Assembly (NCBI GenBank): GCA_934675095.1
Contig: CAKUPC010000017.1
Coordinates: forward strand, 1-36,460
Length of the DNA: 36,460 bases
Direction: 5' to 3'
Source of the DNA: an uncultured Bacteroidales bacterium
GTDB lineage: Bacteria > Bacteroidota > Bacteroidia > Bacteroidales > UBA932
The notes beneath the pieces are model-generated. The model had not been told where the DNA came from. It did not search any database and saw only the letters and a program-made list of their open reading frames with translations. This document shows, piece by piece, positions 6,747 to 13,773 of the stretch (position 1 is the stretch's first letter; each line of letters opens with the position of its first letter). The translations under genes were made by a program, and so were the position numbers.

Positions 6747-8027
6747 ATGATGAAACAGACAGCGGCATCAATCTGCACAATCGGGGACGAGATTCTGATA
6801 GGCCAGATTATCGACACCAACTCATCGGTGATTTCGAGAAGACTGAACGACATAGGCGTGAGGGTCACGAGAATGGTCTCAATCGGAGACGACGGGAAAC
6901 AAATAGTTGAAACACTGGAAAATGAGCTGGCCTGCAATGACATAGTTATAGTCACCGGAGGTCTTGGTCCAACTAAGGACGACATCACGAAGCCCGCCCT
7001 TTCGGAACTCTCCGGGGCGTCCGGATACAGGCAGGACGCGCAGCAGCTGGAAATCATCCACGACATACTGCGTTCCCGAGGACTCGACGCGCTTGACATC
7101 AACATCGCCCAGGCCTCCGTTCCCGACAGCTGCGAGGTGATTCTCAACCACAGGGGCACGGCTCCCATCATGGTCTTTCCCTTCGACGAGGACAGGTTCG
7201 GACATAAGGCGCGGCTCTATTCCATGCCTGGAGTCCCTTTCGAGACGGAGGCGGCGCTTTCCGACGTGATTGCGGACATCGTGAAGAACTTCGGACAAGC
7301 CGCAATCACCCACAGGACCATTATGACTTTCGGTCTCGCGGAATCTGCGCTTTCAAAGAAGATTGAGCCGTGGGAAACTGCCCTGCCCGGGCACATACAC
7401 CTCGCCTACCTTCCAAATCCCCTCACGGGGGTCAGGCTGAGGCTGTCCATATACGGCGGCTGCAGTCAGGAAAACGAGGCGGAGCTCGAGCATCAGATTG
7501 CGCGGCTTCGCGAAATACTCGGAAACGCCGTCTATGCGGAAAGTGACAGCAACCTTCAGACGGAAATCGGCAGGCTGCTTCTCAAGGCCGGCAAGACTGT
7601 CAGCGCCGCGGAGTCCTGCACGGGCGGTAAGATTTCGGAACTGATGACCTCGGTTCCGGGCTGCTCTGCCTATTATCTCGGCTCGGTTACCTCCTATGCA
7701 ATTCCGGTGAAGGAGAAAGTTCTCGGCGTTCCGGCCGAGACAATAGAGCGTTTCGGAGTCGTCAGCGGGGAAGTCGCGGCGGCAATGGCTGAGGGTGTCC
7801 GCAGACTCACCGGCAGTGACTTCGCCGTTGCCACGACCGGCATTGCGGGACCCGGCGGCGGCACCGAGACAAAGCCGGTAGGGCTCGTATGGGTCGGCGT
7901 AGCCTCTGAAAGGGGGACAAAAATGGCATCATTCACATACAAGAATGACCGAAAACGCAACATCGAGCGTTTTGCGGCCGCCGCACTCCATTTATTATGG
8001 GAAACAATAGCTAAGGAGTGTAACTAA
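6747..8027 (+). CDS. cinA: CinA family nicotinamide-nucleotide amidohydrolase
   Basis: This is a cytoplasmic two-domain protein of 426 residues. The N-terminal MoCF-like domain (about 1-175) shows ICTIGDEILIGQIIDTNSSVISRRL and VTGGLGPTKDDIT. The C-terminal domain (about 265-425) shows KTVSAAESCTGGKISELMTSVPGCSAYYLGSVTSYA and the later GVVSGEVAAAMAEGVRRL and TTGIAGPGGGTETKPVGLVWVG, the NMN deamidase signature. In the family this half converts NMN to nicotinate mononucleotide, and the N-terminal half can act as an ADP-ribose pyrophosphatase. Length is usual (about 410-430). Start is ATG ATG at 6747 or 6750, 5 bp after the DHODH-like gene, so the two are almost certainly co-transcribed. Confidence 0.95.
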   Translation: MMKQTAASICTIGDEILIGQIIDTNSSVISRRLNDIGVRVTRMVSIGDDGKQIVETLENELACNDIVIVTGGLGPTKDDITKPALSELSGASGYRQDAQQLEIIHDILRSRGLDALDINIAQASVPDSCEVILNHRGTAPIMVFPFDEDRFGHKARLYSMPGVPFETEAALSDVIADIVKNFGQAAITHRTIMTFGLAESALSKKIEPWETALPGHIHLAYLPNPLTGVRLRLSIYGGCSQENEAELEHQIARLREILGNAVYAESDSNLQTEIGRLLLKAGKTVSAAESCTGGKISELMTSVPGCSAYYLGSVTSYAIPVKEKVLGVPAETIERFGVVSGEVAAAMAEGVRRLTGSDFAVATTGIAGPGGGTETKPVGLVWVGVASERGTKMASFTYKNDRKRNIERFAAAALHLLWETIAKECN

Positions 8028-8040
8028 CAATGATATAATA

Positions 8041-8083
8041 GATATAACAACAAAGTTTAATATTAAAACAATTTTGTTATATC
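8041..8083. terminator. AT-rich inverted repeat between convergent genes
   Basis: GATATAACAA (8041-8050) and TTGTTATATC (8074-8083) form a perfect 10-bp stem, 13 bp after the cinA stop. The stem is AT-rich and lacks a clear U-run, so it is a weak terminator candidate for cinA. The remaining sequence up to 8183 shows nothing else recognisable. Confidence 0.4.
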
Positions 8084-8183
8084 ACTTTTGTTAATCAATA
8101 AGGGAAATTTATAATAATTTTTATCGCCAACTTGAGCGCCGAAACAGTTTTCTGACGCGAGGGAATCGCCGCCGCTATTGCAG

Positions 8184-9245
8184 CTAACCCAGCACGCGAA
8201 GAAAGTTCCCTCCGGCAATGGCTGCGATTGAGGCCTCGTCATATCCGCGCCTCCGCAGTTCCTCAAAGATGACCCCGATGCGGCCGCAGTCTTCAAGCCC
8301 ATCGGGAGTGACAGCAATCCCGTCAAAGTCGGAGCCTATCCCGACGTGCTCCGGGCCGACAAGTGAGACAGCGTGGTCAATATGGTCGGCTACCCTCCTG
8401 TAATTCGGACGCGGCAGCTTCTTCAGCCGATCGAGGCAGCCGTACCATGCCGCCCTTTTCGTCGCGTCGGCAGGGTCGGCGATGAACTCCCCTTCGATTC
8501 TGTCAACCTCGTCGTCATGGCGGTCAAGCACACGGGCGAAGTCCGCGTCAAGGAAGGCCGGGTAGAAATTTATCTGAATGACTCCCCCGTTTCCGGCGAG
8601 AGCGCGAATCATGTCGTCGGTCATGTTCCTCGGACGGTCGGCAAGGGCACGGCAGCAGGAGTGGGTAGCCACGACCGGCTCCGAACTGCATTCCAGAACA
8701 TCGTAGAACGAGCGGTCGGAAACGTGCGACACATCCACAAGCATACCGAGCCGGTTCATTTCCGCCACGACCTCCCGGCCGAACGCGCTGAGACCGCCCC
8801 AGCGGCCGGAGTCGCCGCTCGTGCAGGAATCGCAGATTTCATTGTCACGGGCATGGGTGAGCGTCATGTACCGGACTCCAAGTTCATAAAAAAGCCGCAG
8901 AATGCCGAGGTTCTTCTGTATGGGCGAGCCGTTTTCAAGGGCAAGAAACACAGAGGTCTTCCCTTCCGCCTTGTTCCGCAGCGCCTCTTCCGCCGATGTC
9001 GCCAAGGCTGCGACCGCCGAGTTTGCCGCAACCGCATCCCTTGTGCAGGCAATCAGCTCAAGCGCATACCTCGTCGCGGCATCCGGAGCAAGCGAGTTCG
9101 GGACATACGCGGCAAAAAAGGCGGCATCGACTCCCCCGCGCATGAGTTTAGGGAAATCAACCTGCGCATGAGCATCCTCCTTCCCGATGTCACGCAGCCT
9201 GTAAATCTGCGACGGCGTGTCGCAGTGCGAGTCCAGCACAAACAT
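8184..9245 (-). CDS. Membrane dipeptidase family (peptidase M19)
   Basis: This is a zinc-dependent dipeptidase of the renal dipeptidase family, with 353 residues. The metal-binding HxD appears at once (SHCDT, H7 and D9). Next come the glutamate segment VFLALENGSPI, the MTLTHARDNEICDS region, and LVDVSHVSDRSFYDVL followed by VVATHSCCRAL, holding the paired His ligands. IGIGSDFDGI near the end is another family mark. No signal peptide or lipobox is seen, so it is probably cytoplasmic, as in many Bacteroidetes homologues. The first ATG puts HxD at the usual distance from the N-terminus. It lies 188 bp downstream of rlmB, with structured element copy 2 in the gap. The exact dipeptide substrate is unknown. 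Confidence 0.92.
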   Translation of the reverse strand: MFVLDSHCDTPSQIYRLRDIGKEDAHAQVDFPKLMRGGVDAAFFAAYVPNSLAPDAATRYALELIACTRDAVAANSAVAALATSAEEALRNKAEGKTSVFLALENGSPIQKNLGILRLFYELGVRYMTLTHARDNEICDSCTSGDSGRWGGLSAFGREVVAEMNRLGMLVDVSHVSDRSFYDVLECSSEPVVATHSCCRALADRPRNMTDDMIRALAGNGGVIQINFYPAFLDADFARVLDRHDDEVDRIEGEFIADPADATKRAAWYGCLDRLKKLPRPNYRRVADHIDHAVSLVGPEHVGIGSDFDGIAVTPDGLEDCGRIGVIFEELRRRGYDEASIAAIAGGNFLRVLG

Positions 9246-9324
9246 TCAAATCAGTATTTGATTTCACCTAAAAATCCCCAGTCTGAGGCAACTTATTTTT
9301 TCACATTTCTAAAAAAGCTTAGAT

Positions 9325-9449
9325 GCAAAAAGTCAAATAAAAGATGGAGAGCAAGGCTTGCGGTGAAGATGAAACCGCAGCAACCTGATGGTTGTGAGGA
9401 TTTCATCAAGACGCATAACGCAGCTATCCGCTTTTATTTGGCTTTTTGC
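9325..9449 (-). repeat. Structured palindromic element, copy 2
   Basis: This 125-bp element shows the same plan as 2027-2153. Outer arms 9325-9343 and 9431-9449 are complementary at 18 of 19 positions, the exception being a possible G-U pair. The inner stem pairs 9359-9362 with 9412-9415 and 9368-9374 with 9401-9407, leaving an internal loop. A 6-bp hairpin is at 9380-9385 with 9390-9395. Shared blocks on the + strand are GGAGAGCAAGGC (9346-9357), ACCGCAGCA (9374-9382), TGTGAGGAT (9393-9401) and TAACGCAGCTATCCG (9416-9430). The right arm covers the last five sense codons and the stop of rlmB. Outer and inner stem sequences differ entirely from copy 1 while pairing is kept. Confidence 0.85.
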
Positions 9450-10183
9450 CGCTGGCGGACGGCTTCATACAGCATCACGGCCGACGCAATCGACACATTC
9501 AGCGAGCCTATCTCCCCTGCCATCGGAATCGCGGCCTTCTCGTCAGCCAGCTCCAGCATGGCGGAGGAAATGCCCTTGCCCTCTGAGCCCATTATGATGG
9601 CAACCGGACCTGTCAAATCCACGTCATACACAAACTTATCAACCTTCTCCGTCGCCGCGACCAGACGAAATCCGGACTGCCTGAGGAAATATGCCGCATA
9701 GCGGAGATTCGGAACCTTGCAGGTGTCAATCCTCATCAGCGCGCCGGCAGAAGCCTTCACTGCCTCCGCGTTTATCGCCGCACCGCCCTTTGCCGGAACG
9801 ATGATTCCCTTTCCTCCGGCACATTCCAGCGTCCGGGCAATCGCCCCGAGGTTGCGGACATCGCTCACCCCGTCAAGAATCACGAATATCGGAGCGGCAT
9901 CAGTGGCAAGCGCACCGTTCACCATATCCTCAAGCTCAACATACTCTATCTGAGAAATGTAGGCCACCACTCCCTGATGCGCACCGCGAACCGCCCTGTT
10001 CAGCCTGTCGAGCGGCACGAACTGGTAGGGAATCTTCTTTTCTCCGAGCAGACCGTACAGCTCACGGAACTGCTGACCCTCAAGCCCCTGCTTCAGCAGC
10101 ACCTTGTCGAAATGCCTGCCTGCCTTCACGGCCTCCATCACGGGGTGGATGCCATAGAGAAACTGCGTCTTCTCTTCTTCCAT
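9434..10183 (-). CDS. rlmB: 23S rRNA 2'-O-ribose methyltransferase, TrmH/RlmB type
   Basis: This is a SPOUT methyltransferase that uses SAM to methylate a ribose 2'-OH; RlmB of E. coli acts at G2251 of 23S rRNA. The N-terminal RNA-binding domain (about 1-80) has FLYGIHPVMEAVKAGRHFDKVLL and FVPLDRLNRAVRGAHQGVVA. The SPOUT domain shows motif 1 (VILDGVSDVRNLGAIARTLECAG), motif 2 (VAIIMGSEGKGIS) and motif 3 (IPMAGEIGSLNVSIASAVMLYEA). The length of 249 residues is standard. The C-terminal QRQKAK and the stop lie inside the right arm of the structured element, so its 3' end has been shaped by that repeat. It follows the ABC-F gene by 68 bp on the same strand. The exact target nucleotide is inferred. 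Confidence 0.92.
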   Translation of the reverse strand: MEEEKTQFLYGIHPVMEAVKAGRHFDKVLLKQGLEGQQFRELYGLLGEKKIPYQFVPLDRLNRAVRGAHQGVVAYISQIEYVELEDMVNGALATDAAPIFVILDGVSDVRNLGAIARTLECAGGKGIIVPAKGGAAINAEAVKASAGALMRIDTCKVPNLRYAAYFLRQSGFRLVAATEKVDKFVYDVDLTGPVAIIMGSEGKGISSAMLELADEKAAIPMAGEIGSLNVSIASAVMLYEAVRQRQKAK

Positions 10184-10251
10184 ATACTATTATGTTAAAG
10201 TGACTTATAATTATTTACAAACATTGACTAAAGTAATGGTTTAGCCGCCTG

Positions 10252-12192
10252 TTACGACTCTATGCTCACCGACAGTTCCGTCCACTCGTCCGTCATTGAG
10301 TCCAGGCCGCGCTTCAGCTCCAGAAACTCGCGGGTCAGCTCCATATAATCGTCCGACGGCGACGGGGCGGCAAGCACGCCTTCAATCTCCTTCATCCGTG
10401 CCTGGCACTCGTCAATCTTCTTTTCCAGAAACGAAATCCTGTTCCTTACCTTGCGTTCCTCCTTGGAAATGAATTTCTTGGCCTGATACTCCTGCTGCGC
10501 GGCCTCTTTCTTAACCGAAACTTCCGCCGCAGCAGCCTGTTCCGCAGCGGGCTTCGCATGACGCTCAAGCTCATTGAGATTCTCTATGCGGCGCGCCTCC
10601 AGAAAATCGGACACTCCCCCGAGAAACTCGCGCACCCGACCGTCCCGGAACTCGTAGAGCTTGTCAACCAGACCGTCAAGGAAATCGCGGTCATGCGAGA
10701 CTATTATCAGCGTGCCGTCATAAGACTTCAGCGCCTGCTTCAGAATGTCCTTGGAAAGGATGTCCATGTGGTTGGTCGGCTCGTCGAGCGCGAGCAGATT
10801 GTAGGGACGCAGCATCAGCTTCGCCATGGCAAGACGCGCCCGCTCCCCACCGGAAAGCACGGCCACCTTCTTGTCGATGTCCTCGCCCTTGAAGAGAAAG
10901 GCCGCAAGTATGTCCCGCAGCTTCAGGCGGATGTCCCCTACGGCTATGCGGTCAAGCGTCTCATAGACAGTGTCGTTCTTGTCGAGGACATCTTCCTGAT
11001 TCTGAGCATAATAGCCGATGCTCACATTATATCCGACGCGGGATTCCCCCTTCATCGGTTTCAGTTCACCCATTATTGCTCTCATCAGAGTCGTCTTGCC
11101 CTCACCGTTTCTGCCGACAAGAGCGACCTTCTCGCCGCGCCTGACCTCGATGTCCGCGCCGGAAAAGACGACCTTGTCCCCATAGCCGAGAGTCAGGTCA
11201 ACAGCCTTGTAGGCAATGTCTCCGGAGCGCGGGGCGGGAGGAAACTTCACGGCAAGCGCGGACTTGTCCTCCAGATCCACCTCAATCCGTTCCAGCTTTT
11301 CAAGCTGCTTCACACGGGACTGCACCTGATTGGACTTGGTCGGCTTGTAGCGGAAACGCTCGATGAATTCCTCGGTTTTCTCTATCATCCGCTGCTGGTT
11401 CTCGTAGGCAGCCTTCTGCTGGGCGATGCGTTCCTTCCTGAGCTCCAAGTACTTGCTGTACGGCACCTTGTAGTCGTGGATGTGTCCGAGCATGATTTCC
11501 ACAGTCCTGTTCGTGACATTGTCGAGGAACTTCCTGTCGTGTGAAATCAGCACCATCGAACCGCGATATTCCTTGAGATACCCCTCCAGCCACTCAATAG
11601 ACTCGATGTCGAGGTGGTTTGTCGGCTCGTCGAGCAGGAGCACATCAGGATTTCCGAGCAGAATCTTCGCCAGCTCAATCCTCATGTTCCATCCCTGGCT
11701 GAAAGTCTCCGTCGGCCTCTGAAGTTCGTCATACTTGAATCCCAGCCCAATCAGGGTTCGTTCAGCAAGAGCTTGAGGTGAATCGGTCTTTATGATTGAC
11801 AGACGGTCATTTATGTCGTTCAACGAAATTATAAGTCTCTGATATGCGTCGGACTCATAGTCTGTCCTTTCGGCAAGTTCAGCCGTGATTCGGTCAAGCT
11901 CGGCCTCCATATCGAACATCTCCTGAAAGGCCGTCATGGTCTCGCCAATCACGGACTTGCCGCGGTGATGCTCCATAATCTGAGGCAGATACCCTATTTT
12001 CACGCCGGAAGGCACGGAAACCTTTCCGGAAGTCGGGGTCTGAAGCCCGCAAATCAGCTTGAGAATCGTTGACTTGCCGGCGCCGTTCTTCCCGACAAGA
12101 CCGATTTTATCCTGCTCGCTGATGTGAAAGTTTATGTCGTCCAGAAGCGTGAAGCCCCCGTATGCAACTGTCAGTGAATTTATTGAAATCAT
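10252..12192 (-). CDS. ABC-F family ATPase (Uup/EttA-like)
   Basis: This soluble protein has two ATP-binding cassettes and no membrane domain, as in ABC-F proteins that act on the ribosome. Walker A motifs are GKNGAGKS (34-41) and GRNGEGKT (360-367). Signatures are TFSQGWNMRIELAKILL and LSGGERARLAMAKLML. Walker B regions are LLLDEPTNHLD and LALDEPTNHMD. The linker between cassettes (about 250-310) is charged and helical. A C-terminal coiled-coil arm (about 575-640, FISKEERKVRNRISFLEKKIDEC) resembles Uup. Its 646 residues match that group. It follows tatC by 18 bp. Resistance-type ABC-F proteins share the fold, but the housekeeping context favours a translation-quality role. Confidence 0.93.
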   Translation of the reverse strand: MISINSLTVAYGGFTLLDDINFHISEQDKIGLVGKNGAGKSTILKLICGLQTPTSGKVSVPSGVKIGYLPQIMEHHRGKSVIGETMTAFQEMFDMEAELDRITAELAERTDYESDAYQRLIISLNDINDRLSIIKTDSPQALAERTLIGLGFKYDELQRPTETFSQGWNMRIELAKILLGNPDVLLLDEPTNHLDIESIEWLEGYLKEYRGSMVLISHDRKFLDNVTNRTVEIMLGHIHDYKVPYSKYLELRKERIAQQKAAYENQQRMIEKTEEFIERFRYKPTKSNQVQSRVKQLEKLERIEVDLEDKSALAVKFPPAPRSGDIAYKAVDLTLGYGDKVVFSGADIEVRRGEKVALVGRNGEGKTTLMRAIMGELKPMKGESRVGYNVSIGYYAQNQEDVLDKNDTVYETLDRIAVGDIRLKLRDILAAFLFKGEDIDKKVAVLSGGERARLAMAKLMLRPYNLLALDEPTNHMDILSKDILKQALKSYDGTLIIVSHDRDFLDGLVDKLYEFRDGRVREFLGGVSDFLEARRIENLNELERHAKPAAEQAAAAEVSVKKEAAQQEYQAKKFISKEERKVRNRISFLEKKIDECQARMKEIEGVLAAPSPSDDYMELTREFLELKRGLDSMTDEWTELSVSIES

Positions 12193-12210
12193 TGCGTATT
12201 TTTCTCCTTA

Positions 12211-13029
12211 TCAGTCTTTTGCCGCCTCTTCCTGCCGTTCATTCTCCTCATCATCGCCGTCCGGGACATCACCATCTTCCGGTTCGTCCTTTCGGCAAAT
12301 CAGGATGCTGAACTCATAAAGCAGGTAGAGCGGAATGGTCACGACTATCATCGACATTATGTCGGCCGGAGTAATCGCCGCCGCTATAATCATCAGAATC
12401 ACAAGCGCGTGCTTTCTGTATTTCCTCAAGGTGCTTCGGTGCAGAAGTCCCATGCTCGACAGCGCGAGTATGACCGCCGGAAACTCAAAGGCCAGCCCCA
12501 TCGAGAAAACTGTCGAAAAGAAGGTCGATATGTACGAACTCAGCGAAATCGTGTTCTTCACCATGCTGCTTACCGTATATCCCTGAAAGAAATCGACGAT
12601 GAACGGGAGAAGCACGAAATAGCCCACGGCGAGTCCGACATAAAAAAGCGTGCCCGCGAACAGGAATGCCTTACGCACAGGCCTCTTTTCCCTCTCGTAT
12701 AGCGCCGGAGCTATGAATTTCCAGATTTCGTAACATATATACGGTGCTCCGAAAACGAGTGCTCCGAGCATCGAGGTCTCCAGATGAACCATGAACTGAG
12801 CCGTCAGGTCATAGTTTATCAGCGAAATCTCCGGGTTCATGCCGAAGATACGGTACATCGGAAACGATGGCTGGGTCGGTGCAAGCACCACTATGTCAAA
12901 GAAATAGTCCTTGAGCACAAATAGGATGACGGTCAACACCAAGACAAGACCCGCCGAGCGGAGCAGCGTTCCCCTCAGCGCATCAAGGTGATCCCAGAAA
13001 GACATTTCCGCCTGACCGTCCGTAGCCAT
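12211..13029 (-). CDS. tatC: Sec-independent translocase TatC
   Basis: TatC is the multi-pass receptor of the twin-arginine pathway, which exports folded proteins across the inner membrane. The 272 residues start with MSFWDHLDALRGTLLRS, corresponding to the conserved HLxELR entry of TatC. Six membrane segments can be traced, with ALYEREKRPVRKAFLFAGTLFYVGLAVGYFVLLPFIVDFF as the typical central section and a final VILMIIAAAITPADIMSMIVVTIPLYLLYEFSI. The tail is highly acidic (EPEDGDVPDGDDEENERQEE). tatA lies 6 bp upstream on the same strand. No tatB was seen, which is common where TatA serves both roles. Confidence 0.95.
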   Translation of the reverse strand: MATDGQAEMSFWDHLDALRGTLLRSAGLVLVLTVILFVLKDYFFDIVVLAPTQPSFPMYRIFGMNPEISLINYDLTAQFMVHLETSMLGALVFGAPYICYEIWKFIAPALYEREKRPVRKAFLFAGTLFYVGLAVGYFVLLPFIVDFFQGYTVSSMVKNTISLSSYISTFFSTVFSMGLAFEFPAVILALSSMGLLHRSTLRKYRKHALVILMIIAAAITPADIMSMIVVTIPLYLLYEFSILICRKDEPEDGDVPDGDDEENERQEEAAKD

Positions 13030-13035
13030 CGGAAA

Positions 13036-13266
13036 CTATTTCTTGTCCGCGTCCCGGATTTCCTCAGGAGTTGTCTCAATTTCCTTCTTTATCTCCTGAA
13101 TTTCCTTGTCGGCATCCTTCATTCCCTGCTTGAAGCTCTTCATTCCGTGTCCGAGCCCGCGCATGAGCTCAGGAATCTTCTTGCCTCCGAAGAGGAGAAG
13201 AATCACAAGGACAATCAGGACAACCTGCCACATTCCAAAGACTCCGAGTGGTAAAACTGTCAGCAT
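13036..13266 (-). CDS. tatA: Sec-independent translocase TatA
   Basis: TatA is the pore-forming subunit of the twin-arginine translocase. It has 76 residues: one N-terminal membrane helix (about 10-27, MWQVVLIVLVILLLFGGKKIPELM), the FGGKKIPEL hinge that marks the family, an amphipathic helix (RGLGHGMKSFKQGMKD), then a charged tail. It precedes tatC by 6 bp, giving a minimal tatAC pair. The start at 13266 leaves eleven residues before the helix (MLTVLPLGVFG), which is acceptable for the family. Confidence 0.95.
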   Translation of the reverse strand: MLTVLPLGVFGMWQVVLIVLVILLLFGGKKIPELMRGLGHGMKSFKQGMKDADKEIQEIKKEIETTPEEIRDADKK

Positions 13267-13326
13267 GATCTTTCTCTATTAAAATTTCGTAATTAAACTA
13301 TCGTCAAACATCCGACCGGAGCCGGA

Positions 13327-13734
13327 CTAATCGTAATACTTCCCTATCACCTCCAGCAAGTCTTCCGGACACCTGCGAGGACGGCGCGTGTCAGCGTCGA
13401 TGAAGCCGAGCTTCACCGTACCGGTGCAGAGCAGGACATCGTCCTGATTGTAAATCTCCGTCTCGAACAGCATCTTCGCCGTCGGAAGCTGAGGAAGCCG
13501 CGTCACGATGCGCAAAGTGTCTCCAAGCCTTGCCGGAGCCTTGTACTGCGCAGTCACCGCCGCAACCGCAGTCATCACCCCCTCGCGTTCCATCCGCTCT
13601 ACAGGGAAGCCGACATCCTTCATCAGCTTAGCCCGCCCGCACTCGAAATAGCGTATGTAGTTCGAATGGTGGACTATCGCCATCTGGTCGGTCTCATAGT
13701 AACGAACTTCAAGATATAGTGTAGATTCTATCAT
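13327..13734 (-). CDS. Acyl-CoA thioesterase, YbgC/4-hydroxybenzoyl-CoA family
   Basis: This is a single hot-dog-fold thioesterase that hydrolyses acyl-CoA substrates in the cytoplasm. The N-terminus EVRYYETDQMAIVHHSNYIRYFECGRAKLM carries the family's catalytic Asp (ETDQMAIVHHSNY). Later segments (ARLGDTLRIVTRLPQLPTAKMLFETEIYN, TGTVKLGFID) fit the fold. With the ATG at 13734 the protein is 135 residues, the usual size. An in-frame TTG at 13773 would add 13 Cys-rich residues and directly abut the valS stop, so it was not used. It lies 39 bp after valS and probably belongs to that transcript. No Tol-Pal genes are seen, so a cell-envelope role like that of E. coli YbgC cannot be claimed. Confidence 0.88.
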   Translation of the reverse strand: MIESTLYLEVRYYETDQMAIVHHSNYIRYFECGRAKLMKDVGFPVERMEREGVMTAVAAVTAQYKAPARLGDTLRIVTRLPQLPTAKMLFETEIYNQDDVLLCTGTVKLGFIDADTRRPRRCPEDLLEVIGKYYD

Positions 13735-13773
13735 ATACTCATCTAATTCTGCGCATTTTGCGCCACAGCCCAA

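Noticed and set aside
8373..9701. Long + strand open frame of 442 codons
   Set aside because: It lies antisense to the M19 dipeptidase and rlmB and runs through the structured repeat; its protein is Arg/Pro-rich with no domain. It is a shadow of GC-rich codon use.
10558..11544. + strand open frame of 328 codons
   Set aside because: It is antisense to the ABC-F gene, which has both Walker and signature motifs; no support for the + frame.
13735..13773. TTG start extending the thioesterase
   Set aside because: It adds Cys-rich residues not seen in the family; ATG at 13734 gives the normal length.
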